Below, piece after piece: positions 50,945 through 62,653 of a DNA stretch of 64,000 nucleotides (position 1 is its first letter; each line of letters starts with the position of its first letter). The notes under the pieces are model-generated. The model ran no database searches and was not told where the DNA came from. It was given only the letters and a program-made list of their open reading frames with translations. Origin of the DNA: Pyrrhoderma lamaoense. Taxonomy: Eukaryota > Basidiomycota > Agaricomycetes > Hymenochaetales > Hymenochaetaceae. A program made the position numbers and the translations under genes. The DNA lies in the NCBI GenBank assembly GCA_002794735.1, contig NBAZ01000008.1:1-64000 (forward strand), written 5' to 3'.

Positions 50945-52445
50945 TCAACCAGCACCCTGTGTCCTTTCTAGTATCTTATTGATAGCAGATCTGGAAGGAG
51001 GTGCCATATCTGCATCCCTCAAAACCTTCATCTTCCTACACATTTGTACCAAGAATGCCGAATCAATAACGGACGGAGCTGAGTTCTGCTTCTGGACACC
51101 GTTCTTTCCTTCCGTTAGTATCCGCATAGGAAATTGTTTGCCTGAGAAAACAGAACTAGAGGGATTTGCATCGTCTTTGAGACGTTCACACAAAGCGTAG
51201 AAAGCTATAATCTCTTGTGCTATAGTTGCAACTAGACGCATATTTACGTTCAAGTTCGCAAAGAACTCGACAAAGTCTTGAGGTTTGACAGGTGTAGCGA
51301 TTGATGATTTATGTGGATCAGTTTCTTCTCTATCAGCCCCATGAGGCCGTTTCTGGGTATAATAGTCGAAGAACTAGTTGAGTTTGAGCTTGTATTTGAG
51401 TGTCGAGAGGAGCGACGAGTCATTCCAGATGATTTTGGAGCGTTTAAGGATGCTTGTCGGGACTCCTGCCAGTCTAGGTGTGCTTGTCGTACGTTGGGGT
51501 TAAGAATACAAGCCAAGTATAGAGCTGTGATTGCTATAAGATGTGGAGGATATAGTAAGCAAATATCAGAAAGATAAGTATCATTTATGATAAACCTGAG
51601 GGAACCAGTAAGATTGGGTGACTAGGATAATTTGGATCGAATCTACTAACCAAGCACTTTGTAAACCACCGGGATTTAAAACTATACGGCCCTCCCCAGT
51701 ACCCCAGTAGCGTGGGCCATCGTCGATACCTGCTCCTAATTCACCAGCCTCAGTCTCAACAAGAGGCTCCTCATCGGGTGAAGTCGACAGTTTCACTAGA
51801 GACATCAAAGTTCGGTAGGGATGGAAGACGACCAGATCACATTCCAAATCGGCGACAAGATAGAACTCCATCTCCGCAAGTTTAGAATTCTCTGAAGGGA
51901 AGTTCCGAATACCATATTCAGCTATTTGGTAGTACAATCATGAGTTACCAAAGCAAAAAAGGACAATTTCCAATATTCACACACCAAACACATTGCGTGC
52001 TTCCGAAATGACAGTTTTAATATGTAATGGAGATTCCTCAGCCTTGGCTGCAACGTAGCAGCATGCGGCTATTACGATGAATGGATCTGTTTCGCAGTAA
52101 GAACTCTTCAGGTAGAATCTTCGGAAGAAGACTATTGCTGTCGCAATAACTCGCTGACGCATACTGAGTTTACTGCCAAGTTTTGTTATCACTGAGCTGG
52201 GCATCACCATATTAGTACGTTCAGATACGTCCCACAGGTTAACAGACAACGCACAGCTTGCAAAAAATATGCTGAGCAGGGCAAGGTGATCCGGGTCTTC
52301 CACATATTTGAGGTCCTCCGAACGAGCTGCGCGAACAGCTTGCCGGTCAACTATCCATCTCTTGCTTTCTTGATGTTAGTTTAAGTATAAAACATAGAGC
52401 ATACCAAGCTCACAAATGGGTTGAAGTCCAGAAATCAGTGGCCAT
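50945..52445 (-). CDS. SSN8: Cyclin C of the Mediator CDK8 module
   Basis: Cyclin partner of the Mediator kinase Cdk8 (Ssn8/Srb11). Start ATG 52445 (MATDFWTSTH), intron, then KRWIVDRQAVRAARSEDLKY. Cyclin box: EDPDHLALLSIFFASCAL, VITKLGSKLSMRQRVIATAI, VFFRRFYLKSSYCETDPFIV and AACCYVAAKAEESPLHIKTV. The second box includes YHPYRTL (on VADLECDLVVFHPYRTLMSL) and ACILNPNVRQAHLDWQ. A Ser/Arg-rich insert follows, then QDFVEFFANLNVNMRLVATI, AQEIIAFYALCERLK. The frame changes inside the insert. One more base in the G run 51355-51357 restores it (IIPQKRPHGADREE); a longer alternative intron ending at the TAG of AACTAG would also work. Confidence 0.92.
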
Positions 52446-52808
52446 AATCTAAATGTGGAGGCAAGAGGCAGAAAAGTAGTGATACCATCACACTCTTTGA
52501 GCAATCGTAAGCCCGGTCGCGTGTCAGTGGCTTCTACTCAAACTTACCACAGAACGACCTCATAAAAATAGCTATTTGACTTTAGAAATTGCACAAATTT
52601 TTAATCAAGCTCGTCATCCCCTGCGTACCCTCGGATCATGACTCTGACTAACAGTATTTGGAATAATTGTAATGTATGGGGGCTGGCGGTGTCTTATTCA
52701 GGTGATTGAAGGCGTCAGTATTTCGTTCTCGGACTCGGGGACATGTGCCGTATATAAGGCATTAGTTTTTGTCATCAGAATTAACACTCCTCCTACTTCC
52801 TACCAACC
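52446..52808. promoter_or_regulatory. Divergent promoter region of SSN8 and CYS3
   Basis: 363 bp between the two starts. A TATA box is annotated separately; nothing else stands out. Confidence 0.5.
52751..52757 (+). promoter_or_regulatory. TATA box of cystathionine gamma-lyase gene
   Basis: TATATAA, 52 bp before the ATG at 52809, in a compact 5' region. It fits an inducible sulfur-metabolism gene. Assigned by sequence and position only. Confidence 0.5.
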
Positions 52809-54250
52809 ATGGATTCTACTGCTTATGGGTTTGGTACTCGAGCAATCCATGTCGGTTCTGATCCCTCTGAGGAAACAGGAGCTGTAATTCCTGCGATCTC
52901 TCTCTCCACCACTTATGCTCAGTCAGCTGTTGGTACGCATAAGGGATACGAGTATACTCGATCTGGAAACCCAAACAGAGATAAGCTTGAAGCTTTACTA
53001 GCAAACTTAGAACGAGGAGGGAAGTATGCTATCGCATTTGCAAGTGGGTCAGCCACGACGGCAGCCGTGATAACATCTCTAGGAGCTGGAGCTCACATCC
53101 TGAGTGTTAACGATGTTTATGGCGGTACATTCAGATATATGACAAAAGTTTCGGGATTAGATGTATCTTTCGAAGATTTAGAAAATATGAACGAAGACGA
53201 AATTTATACTGCTATCAAACCAAATACCAAAGTACGTTATTTATCCAATTCCATTCTACTATGAGACTACTCCTTACATGCTCTCCGGCCTCTTAGTTAA
53301 TATGGATTGAAACACCTACCAATCCTACACTTAGACTAATCTCAATCCATCGTATCGTTTCAGTGGCCCGCTCCCACCCTTCAAACCCTCTGGTACTCGT
53401 TGACTCGACTTTTCTTTCCCCCTATTTCCAATCCCCTCTTATTTTAGGAGCTGATATTGTCGTTCACTCCCTTACAAAATACATAAATGGGCATTCAGAT
53501 GTTCTTATGGGAGCTCTCATCCTCCCTGATCGTCATGGGGAACTAGCTTCTCGTCTGCGTTTCCTTCAGAATGCGATAGGCTCTGTTCCTTCGGCGTTCG
53601 ACTGCTGGCTCGCACAACGCGGTGCGAAAACTTTGCACTTACGAATGCGTCAACATGGGTTAAATGCGTTAAAAGTTGCCCGATTTCTGAAGAGCCGTGT
53701 TGGGCATGAAGTCGATGAAGTTATATACCCTGGACTTGAAGATCATCCACGTAATAAACTCGCCGAAGAAAGTCTTAGCGTAGATGCTCAACGATGGATA
53801 GCTGGCCTTGGGAACAAGGACAAAGAAGGAGGATTCCCCTATGGCGGGATGGTTTCTTTCCGAATTCGTGTACCTGAAGATCTCTACCACGATGCTAAGG
53901 ATGGGGAAGCTCGTGCAGCTGCCGAGAAGTTCCTCACGTCCCTTAAGCTTTTCACACTTGCGGAGTCACTAGGTGGAGTCGAATCTCTTGCTGAACTACC
54001 TAGTCTTATGACGCATGGTTCAATACCTCCAGCTGAGCGCGCTGTGCTTGGCATTGGTGATAACCTGGTACGATTGAGTGTCGGGACTGAAGATGGGGAT
54101 GACTTGGTCAAAGATGTTCAACAGGCATTGGAGTTGGCAGTATACGGAAATTCAAATTTGTCGAAGAAGGTCAACTACAAACACTCTAATGGTGTGCATG
54201 TTAATGGTGGAGATGCTAAGCGTATATGTTCCTCACCCCTTAACGCTTAA
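52809..54250 (+). CDS. CYS3: Cystathionine gamma-lyase
   Basis: PLP enzyme of reverse trans-sulfuration, cleaving cystathionine to cysteine. Start ATG 52809 (MDSTAYGFGTRAIHVGSDPS). Single intron 53232-53296 (GTACGT..CTTAG); the joined sequence reads NTKLIWIETPTNPTLRL. Family blocks: GYEYTRSGNPNRDKLEALLA, AIAFASGSATTAAVI, NDVYGGTFRYM, LVDSTFLSPYFQSPLILGAD, and the PLP-lysine motif VVHSLTKYINGHSDVLMG. C-terminal domain: GGMVSFRIRVPEDLYHDAKD, FTLAESLGGVESLAELPSLM and RLSVGTEDGDDLVKD. About 435 residues, somewhat longer than yeast Cys3 because of a C-terminal extension after QALELAVYG. The gamma-lyase name is preferred over beta-lyase from overall similarity; paralogues are hard to separate by eye. 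Confidence 0.92.
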
Positions 54251-54787
54251 TTCTATGAATGGGAATGGATTTTATAATAATGTAAAAAAAATATAGATAT
54301 ATACCCCTAACTTTTGATGATTGCGTTGTACTCCAGGTTAGAACTGAACGGGAGATAGAAAGTACAGTGTTTATACTTATGCTCTAGTTGTGAATATTAT
54401 TAGTGTTTGTATCATATTAATTCAGGCCTTGTCTCTAGGACAGATCTTTTGCAACATATGTACTATGTGGATTGTAAGAATATTTGGTTCCATAGATATC
54501 TTGATGTTCCACTCATAAGTCATTAAAGGTTGAACGCTTGATACAATTACATGTAGTTTTTCTTGAAGTGATTGATCGTGGCTTAATAACTTCAGCTGAC
54601 GCGACGCGCGCGTACCTTCCCACTTAGTCCTCGCACCCGTCATAGCTGCAGCTCTAGATCTCGTTTGGTACTTTTCCTGGTTCCTTAACTTATTTATCGA
54701 AGAGAAATTTGTATCGACACCATACACTCTTAAACGGATAATGATATACTCTGCTTGAACTCAACTTGATCTAGGGAAGCCAGGAAA
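54251..54787. other. Intergenic, nothing seen
   Basis: Spacer between the CYS3 stop and the VPS54 start. The minus-strand frame 54422-54727 has no features of a gene. Confidence 0.6.
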
Positions 54788-57700
54788 ATGTCAGAGCAAC
54801 AGTCTTTAGCCTCTACGTCTCGTCCAGGCTCTCCAATCGCACCGTTGCCAGATTTATCTAATGTGAAACCATATCGTTTCGTCTGGGATGCCGCCTCCCG
54901 CAGGCCAGGTCCTGCAAGTGTCTCAGGTCAAAGTGAAGGACGTGGTGATTACTTTGCGTACAAACCTTCTCTTGGGAACTTCAATTTCTCTTCCGCGTCA
55001 CTTGCGTTGGGTTCTATACCTCCAGACTGGAGTAGTGCGAAATATGGATTCAACGGTGAGCGGCAACAAAGCAAAGGAAACTGAAAGTATCTTACGCATA
55101 TCACAACAGCAATTTCAACTCTTGTGAACAGTCCGCATAAGAAGTCCGCACCTCCGAAAGCTCATGCGCCGGTCCCCCCAGTCGTTCCCTCACAATTACC
55201 CCGTGTGCGTCGAAAGGACTTCGATGTATATCTCAAATCCATTGGACCTGAATGGGAGCAATTTGAAAACATCGTTAAAGCAAGTCAAGAAGACCAGGAT
55301 GATAATTTCTCCGCTCAGCTAGCTGAATTAGAGGCAGATCATCCAACAGCACCTCGGAATGGTCGTAGTTCCACTATCACACCATTAGAGACTGTCCCAT
55401 CCATTTTCTTCGACCCATCCTTTGACCTGAGCGACCAGAAGACATTCCACGCCGTGACAGAGCAGGAGGGTGCCGACGGAGGCCAAGATTCTGCGGAACT
55501 TGGACAGCCTGTACCTCTTCTCGAGAAACTATCTCATTATGCTGATACAATAGAACTTCATCTCATCCGGGAAATCTCACTTCGGTCTTCATCTTTTTTT
55601 GCTGCTCTCACAAATTTGCATGAGTTACAAAGCGAATCATCTCAATGTCTTGAGCGTGTGCGGTCTCTACGTGGGATGCTCAAGGAAGTAGATGATAATA
55701 GTGCAAGGAAAGGTCTAGAATTGGTTCGCTTAGAGAGGAAAATCGAAAACTTGAACAATGTAAAGGAGGGTGTAAAGACTATGCATAATGTTGGGGAGAT
55801 GGTGCACTTAGCTAGCAATCTGTCGCAGAGTGGTGAATGGGACGCTGCTCTGAGTTTGATTGAGGATATTCGAGTCCTATGGGAGGGAGAATCAGCCCAC
55901 AAGGAACGGAAACAAGATCCAGTAAATCCAATACCAGCTGCCAAAAACAGTGGGCGGGCGTCGAAACGCAATTCACTACTTCCCTCTGTTCCTGAGTCTA
56001 TAACAGAAGAAGGACCCATAGAAAATTCCATCTCTTCAAGTAAACATATCCCATTATCATCGCTAAAGGCGTTCTCACACCTGCCGGATCACTTACACTC
56101 TCTGACACTGGACATTGCGGCTTCTTTAACTTCCGAACTAGTTACTACGCTAAGAACGGACCTCTTAAGTCAACTGGATCTGTTACATCCAAAGGAGTCG
56201 GAAATGAACTCGGACAAGACTTCCGTGCAGGATGAGAGGCTGACGGTATTACGAGATCGACTAAGACCCCTTGCAAGAGGTCTTATCCGAACCAAAAACT
56301 TCAAGGATGCAGTTGGTAAATGGACAGAAGCTGCTCGAGCCGAAATCGGAGAGTGTGTGAAAAGGGTTTGTCCATCAATATACTTCATTTTTATTAATTC
56401 TAAACGGAACAAAGATTCTGCCTGTGTCGGGTGATTTTGATGCTAATGGGCGAAACCCTTCAGACCAAGAGGAGATTGGAAGGTTTGTTTTTCGTAATAA
56501 ATGCTTATAAATAAGTAATCATGTCAATAATTCAGGGATATACTACGAGATGAGCTTCGAGATATGTCCTATGGAGAGTTCTTATCGTTACTTCGCAAAC
56601 TATACAGTACATTGTTACGGAGTATCCAGGAGATTCAATTGCAAAACACAGTACTATATGAAGTTTCAGTGTCACTACAGTCTGTTTTCTTTAATTTCTT
56701 CGCTCATCAATACCCTTTTAACTTATTTATAGATTACCGGACAATGTCTTCGATCCCTCGCCTTTACAGTCAGATCTGTCGGACCTACTTTCATCTGTAG
56801 CCGAGCTCTCGCATCTATTAGCTTCTAAAGTGTTAGGGAAACGAGCTGATCAACACGCCTCCCTTGATCTAGAAAGTTTCTTCCATGTTTTCAACGAAAC
56901 TTGGACGTTTGTTGTCAATTCAGAAACAATTTGCCGAAGAATGATTGTGAGTTTAAGGGGTACTATTGTTTCTCAAGCAAAGAGCTTCTTGCAGGGAATG
57001 CATCAGACCCGTATATCTCAGTCTGCGAAGTTCGTCGAGGAGGAACAATGGGCAGCAGCTGAGGTACCTTCTAGCGCACAAATGTTGACCAGAACCATTG
57101 TTGATGCGGCCGTACGGGATTCCCCTGATCTTCTGATATCTGAAAGTGAGACTCAACAACAGAATGGATCTACATCCTCACCTCCTTCATCATCTAAGCA
57201 CTTGAATATCGAAGATCGTAAATACTTCGCTGTTTCCGCGACCCTAAAGATGCTTGACGCTTTAGTGGACTACCTTAAAGTCATCACAAACTTGTCCCTT
57301 CTCACCACAGATGCTATGAGTCGAGTGATCGAATTTCTCAAGGCATTCAACTCAAGAACATGTCAAGTGGTTTTGGGCGCGGGAGCCATGCGCTCTGCAG
57401 GGCTCAAAAACATTACCGCCAAGCATCTTGGTAGATATGTCACTTCAATTCTATGATAGATTTCTAATTCGCCTGTATATAGCCCTTGCATCCCAATCCC
57501 TTTCAATCGTCGTCGCCTTGATTCCATATGTGCGAGAGTGTTTCAGGCGACACCTTAATCCCAAACAGGCAGTCATGTTAGTTGAATTCGATAAATTGAA
57601 GAGGGTACGTTCTTACGCCGTCTCCCGTTAATACAATCTAACTAGGTATAGGATTACCAAGAGCATCAACAAGAGATTCATGCCAAGCTTGTTGCAATCA

Positions 57701-58718
57701 TGGGTGATCGACTTACTGCCCATTGTAAGAGCTTGGCTGCTGTCGACTGGAGTTTGCATCGGGAGGGTGTCAATGATTATATGACTGTTCTGGTCAAGGA
57801 GACTGTGACTCTGCACAAGGTTCTCTCTCGCTACTTACAAGAGAATATTTTGGAGGTGAGACACCATCCATACAACCAAGTATCCAGTGGATAGTTAGTG
57901 ACAGAAGCTTTTTAGTATATCATGTCCCAAGTGTTTGCCGCGATAAACCATCGCCTTTCAGAGGAGTATGGAAAAATAGAGCTACCAAATCAGGAAGCAA
58001 AAGAAAGGTATGTTATAAGTTCATTTTTCTCAATTTGCCCTTGCTGAATTATTGGCTCGAGGATGCTGAGAGATACGCGTTACCTTCACCAACAATTCTC
58101 GGGCTGAAAAACGTTAATGCACCTACAGGCATGCTAGAGACAGTTGTCGGGGAAAAGCAGCTTCCCCTCCCTCCTGGAGAGCAACTAGCCCGAGTGAGAT
58201 CCAGGTCGCCGATCCCTACATCTCCTATGCCAGAAACATCAGCAGCGCAACTTTCTAACCCTCCAAGTACGGCGGGTTCAACAAATGAACGGTTAAGAGG
58301 AATCTTTAGACGATCATCCACGTTCCTATCGGGAGAACCCAAAACTACCGTCGCCCGTCCAATACCTTCTCCTATAGCTGAACGACCCAGCTTGTCCATC
58401 TTTCCAGAGAAAGCCATAGCCCAAGAACCAGAAACTCGTGCACACTCCCCACCCCCAATTCCGGAGAAGTCTAATTCGAATGGCCTAATGACAACGGCCT
58501 CGCCAACCCTGAACACGCCAAGATCCCCCTTCGAGCGACCTAGGTCTCCTAGAGTGTTAGAAAAAGCTCTACCCATCCCCGTGCCAACTCTTGATTCTAA
58601 CGGGAATATATCAGATGGACCTGGATTATCTTCATCATATCATGAAGAACCCGTAGAAAATTCTATATCTCAGGAAGCAGATTCCGAGCCAAATAATAAT
58701 GGATCTGGCGTTAGCTAA
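54788..58718 (+). CDS. VPS54: GARP complex subunit Vps54
   Basis: Vps54 tethers endosome-derived vesicles at the trans-Golgi. Start ATG 54788. Exon 1 ends KYGFN; a GTGAGC..ACAG intron (about 55055-55108) leads to AISTLVNSPHKKSAPPK. Core: PRVRRKDFDVYLKSIGPEWE, LSHYADTIELHLIREISLRS, SFFAALTNLHELQSES, NNVKEGVKTMHNVGEMVHLA, MSYGEFLSLLRKLYSTLLRS, and the C-terminal half VNSETICRRMIVSLRGTIVS, QAKSFLQGMHQTRISQSAKF, GAMRSAGLKNITAKHL. The last exon begins MLRDTRYLHQQFSG, breaks frame at the G run 58101-58103, and resumes LKNVNAPTGMLETVVGEKQL. One more G joins the two in the family pattern. A long Pro/Ser-rich C-terminal tail follows to 58718. Confidence 0.93.
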
Positions 58719-58991
58719 CGTACTACTTAAGGCCATTATTCGATGTTCGATGTTAATATTGTCTACGTTATTTAGTTAGATAATTTCCTAGTTAGATAAG
58801 TATACTATTGTGCTTGTGCATTTGTTGCCAGGTATCATGGATTTCATTCATATGAACTTAATGATCCAGATTTCAAACATATTCTCGATCGAGATGTCAA
58901 TTTTCTTTCAGAAACGTATATAAAAGTGTTGCGCAAGAGTAATATGCAAATAAGGGATGAAACACGTCCACTCTTTCGAATAAGGAAGGAA

Positions 58992-60130
58992 TCAAGAGAA
59001 AACTTTTCTGACGGCAAGGTCGTCCTCTTCTCTCTTCCTATTTTCCTTACGGTCACGACGCTCTGCATCGGCCTCTTTTCTGACACGATATTTTTCACCC
59101 TTCTCTCTTCTCAACGCCGATCGTACAACTGCAGGAGACACAAATTCTATGTTGACAATTAATACTAAGTACAAATAAGTTGTAAATTAGGAATAAAATG
59201 ACTTACCAGGATTTGAGAAGACAGTAGCACCACTGAATGCGCCTTCAAAGATGCGAATTGGCGTAAGAACAAACCTAGGCCCGATCTCAACTAGTGTTGT
59301 CTCTGGAGGACCATTGGGCTGTAACGGATCCTTTTCCAAAATCTGATAATAACATGAGAGATAGAGAAAGCCCAAAGGAGTTATATTTTCCTACCTGGAA
59401 ATTACGGAACCAGATCTTGTCGTCGAGTAATGAGAAGGTCAGGATGTGATCAATGAATGGTTTTGCTCTCCGTGCTCCGGGGGGACACCGAAAATCTATA
59501 TGGTTAAGATAATAATAAAAATAAGATAGTGAATACAAGTAAGGATATGACAGGCGTACATGGGTGAATATTTCTTTGGTCAATCTTCCCCATTCTGTGT
59601 CATCGAATGATTTGTCGAAAGAGACTATACCCCGACTCCCCTTCAGACAGTTTCCAGTCATTTTGAGTTCGTCCATCGTATGTATATTTTGTACATGCAT
59701 CTTCAGACTTGGTCCATTTGGGTCTTGGTAGCCCAAAGGTAGAGGTCTTCATGCCTTCGAGCTTCGAAATAAAGTGTATTATTACAGTTATGTAAGTCAG
59801 CAAGTTCGGGAAGGAGATGAAGTTGAGATTTTGAGTCCAATTTGAGTCTATATAGAAGTTAAGCTCAGCTATGGTAGTGATACTCAGGTGTTCATGCAAA
59901 CCTTTCTTAACATGTGGTAGTAATACCTCAATGTCATTCATAAAGTGACGCATACGGTGGGTGACTCCTCGAGAAGAAAGCAAAAGCACACTCTGCTTAT
60001 TCTTCTTCCTCTTAGGTGCACTAGCTTCTCCATCCCCCTGCAGTTCATCAGTCTCATCAGCTTTCCTTTTCCCTTTCGATTTGAGAGCTTTCTCCGCGTT
60101 CGTTGACTGCGCTTTTAGTATTGAAGCCAT
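58992..60130 (-). CDS. BRX1: Ribosome biogenesis protein Brx1 (Brix domain)
   Basis: Brx1 is needed for assembly of the large ribosomal subunit in the nucleolus. Start ATG 60130 (MASILKAQSTNAEKALKSKG), with basic Lys-rich stretches. Brix domain: VLLLSSRGVTHRMRHFMNDI, LNLLPELADLNNCNNTLYFE, ARRHEDLYLWATKT, LKMHVQNIHTMDELKMTGNC, GRLTKEIFTH, GVPPGARRAKPFIDHILTFS and DDKIWFRNFQILEKD. Last exons: IGPRFVLTPIRIFEGAFSGA, then EFVSPAVVRSALRREKGEKY and a charged tail ending RKVFS at 58992. The frame breaks at the G run 59720-59722 (C run on the coding strand); one more base gives ATKTPNGPSLKMHV, the invariant family sequence. Four introns. It converges with VPS54 (273 bp apart). Confidence 0.95.
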
Positions 60131-60363
60131 TGGGGGGTGTCGAAGATTAGTTCAGTTCAAAGCGCATGTACGATCCATAAAATGTTTTTTTGACCTCGAT
60201 CATATTCTTATTGTGGAAAGCCGATCTCATGGTCCGGGATCATACGCGTGCCGTCACTAGCACTGTGCCGTCCCGTAGACGTGTTTAGTAGTCGCCGACC
60301 ATAATAAATACTAAGGATCACCTATAGAATCTAGTTTCTACTCAACTTGCACTCATATTGGAG

Positions 60364-62259
60364 ATGCCAGTGCCTTATCAAGAACAAATTGATGGTTATA
60401 TGACATCGGTCGAAGAATATGTATCTTCGACTTATGCCTTCGTTACTGATGTAAACGCAATTCAGGATTCGGTGCACACCCTCTGGAGACATGCCTCACG
60501 GTTTGGTCCACCAGAGATGCCTGACATTCGTTTACCCAGTCTCGGATACTATGAAGTACCTGCACCACCACCACCGCCTCCTCCTCCAGTTAATATAGCC
60601 TGGTATGAGGATATAACGGAATGGGCCGGGCGAAACAAAACCTTGGTGGGGCTATGTGCATTGGCGCTGTTGGCGCAGGACTATTAGCAGGCTACAGTAC
60701 CTCATCGATCGCAAGAGCTAGTGCGAAAACAAAACGTATACAAAGAACTGTTGGTCTAGGCACATCTACAAGACGACTAGTTGTTGGTATGTAAAGCCAC
60801 AGCACATGAATTAAAAGTCTTGACCTGAATTATCCTATGTCTATCATTTTTTAGTCGTGCTTGGAGGTGACCATCCTCTTGGAGAAGCTCTTATAGCTGG
60901 ACTTGAAAAGGAGGGATATATTGTCATCACAAGTGTCTCAAATCCCGAGGCTGTTGCTAAGATCGATTCAATAGGAAGCGGATACGTAAAGGCGCTTGTT
61001 TTCGATCCTACAGAGGTACGTTTTTTCGTACATACCTTTCGCATTGGATCTATATCTTATTGCTTAATAGCCCGTAACACTAGACCCATTTGTTCGCTCG
61101 TTAAAAGCAACGCTCAGTCTCCGCTTTCCCCTAAATACACCGGGTGATCCTTATCAACATTCGCCAGCTTCCTTCCCTATTGTCTACTCAGTTATCTCCC
61201 TCCTTACCTTACCTTCTGTGTCTCCCACTCCCGCTCCATTTGAGCATCTGCTCCTCTCTGATGAATATGAGAGTTATCTTAAAGAAACTCATATCATGCC
61301 CTTACAGGCAATACAAGCGCTGCTACCTCTGTTTAGATCAGACTCTGTCCGATCTCAGGATGCAATGTATGCATTTGGTGGAAGAAGAAGTCTTATATTC
61401 TGTGTAGCAGCTGCTGATTCTCGCGTTGGTATGCCATATGCCTCAGCTCAAGCCATGAGCGCGGCTGCCACTGTCCGAGGGGCGGAAGTTCTAAGACGCG
61501 AACTTGGTCAAGTAACTGATCGTCATATGCGTGATGTCCGTGTTGTTGTGGCGGATATTGGTGCCATTGGAGAAATGTCACCATTCAGCATGCCCACCCT
61601 AACTAATGAAGACCTCACCAGGTCGATTACCTCATGGTCTCCAGGAGAACAAAGGACCTATGCCGGTTCATATTCTTCCTTCTTGAACGCGCTCTCGCAT
61701 CGATTACCAAGGAGGACCACCAGTGTTGAAAGATTTGTGAAGTCTCTCGTACATACTGTAGGCAGGAATATAACCAGAGATGAACATGGGTCAACGTTCA
61801 TTATTGGCCTTAGATTATGGGCAATTAGCATAAGGAGGCAACTCAAGGGTGATAGATTCTCGGTCGGTGCAGGTGGTAAGTAAAATAATATATCTTATAA
61901 TCTGAACATTCTTACTAAAAAAAACGCTTTGTAAAGCTGTTACTTACACTCTTGCATCATATCTGCCTGGATTTCTGCTTGATGCACTTTTAAATCTACC
62001 GGCATTCCTTATGAACCTGAGGAACAGATGCTTAATGATTCCACCGTATATTGTGTCTCCATCAAACCCATCACCATCTGAAAGCGTGCAAACGCAAGAT
62101 AATGTTGAGACAACACATCCCGTAGATGAATCGAAAGCTGAACAACTTGATACCTCTCCCGCTTCTCCAAATCCAATTGTAGCCGACCTCAATTCTCGAG
62201 ATCGAAGAATCAATACCACCCCTGGTGTTGAAAATAGTTGGATTAGCGTGCAAGATTGA
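60364..62259 (+). CDS. DUF1776 family protein (SDR-like)
   Basis: A fungal family related by sequence to short-chain dehydrogenases; the biochemical role is not established. Start ATG 60364 (MPVPYQEQIDGYMTSVEEYV). A Pro-rich stretch (eight consecutive prolines) precedes a probable membrane segment (CIGAVGAGLLAGYS). A Rossmann-like strand and loop follow: VVVLGGDHPLGEALIAGLEK, then GYIVITSVSNPEAV. Later: AMYAFGGRRSLIFCVAAADS, YASAQAMSAAATVRGAEVLR, RELGQVTDRHMRDVRVVVAD and a C-terminal helix-rich tail ending at 62259. The frame breaks at the G run 60648-60651; one more G joins NKTLVG to AMCIGAVGAG. About five exons. It is divergent from BRX1, with 233 bp between the starts. Confidence 0.85.
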
Positions 62260-62653
62260 ATAAACGTGGTTAAATAATGTACATGAGTAACCAAGAAATG
62301 TGTAACCTGTTTGTATTTTTGGCTCCTCCCACTCATTTTATATAGTCACTATTTTAATATCAAGTCTGAATGATAAGTGGATTCTTGTATATCAATTACG
62401 TGGTAGGGTCCTCAGTTTCATTCATCATTTCATTTCATTGTATTTGATTCTTTCACCCAGATTAGGAAATCTCTTGGATCGCGTAAGTGGACATTGTTTG
62501 ATTTATGATCCTTGGGCATAGCTTAGCTATCGTGTGGTAGCTAAATTGTCAAACTCATTAGCCTTTGTCTCGCAGTATATATATAGCCTACACATAATTT
62601 CTTCTTTGTTTATATCGTAAACCACCCCTTTTGCCTGGCGCAGAACAACCACA
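62260..62653. promoter_or_regulatory. Intergenic region upstream of the arrestin-like gene
   Basis: No gene seen. A TATATATATA tract at about 62577-62586 lies roughly 70 bp before the ATG at 62654 and may act as its TATA element. Confidence 0.45.
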
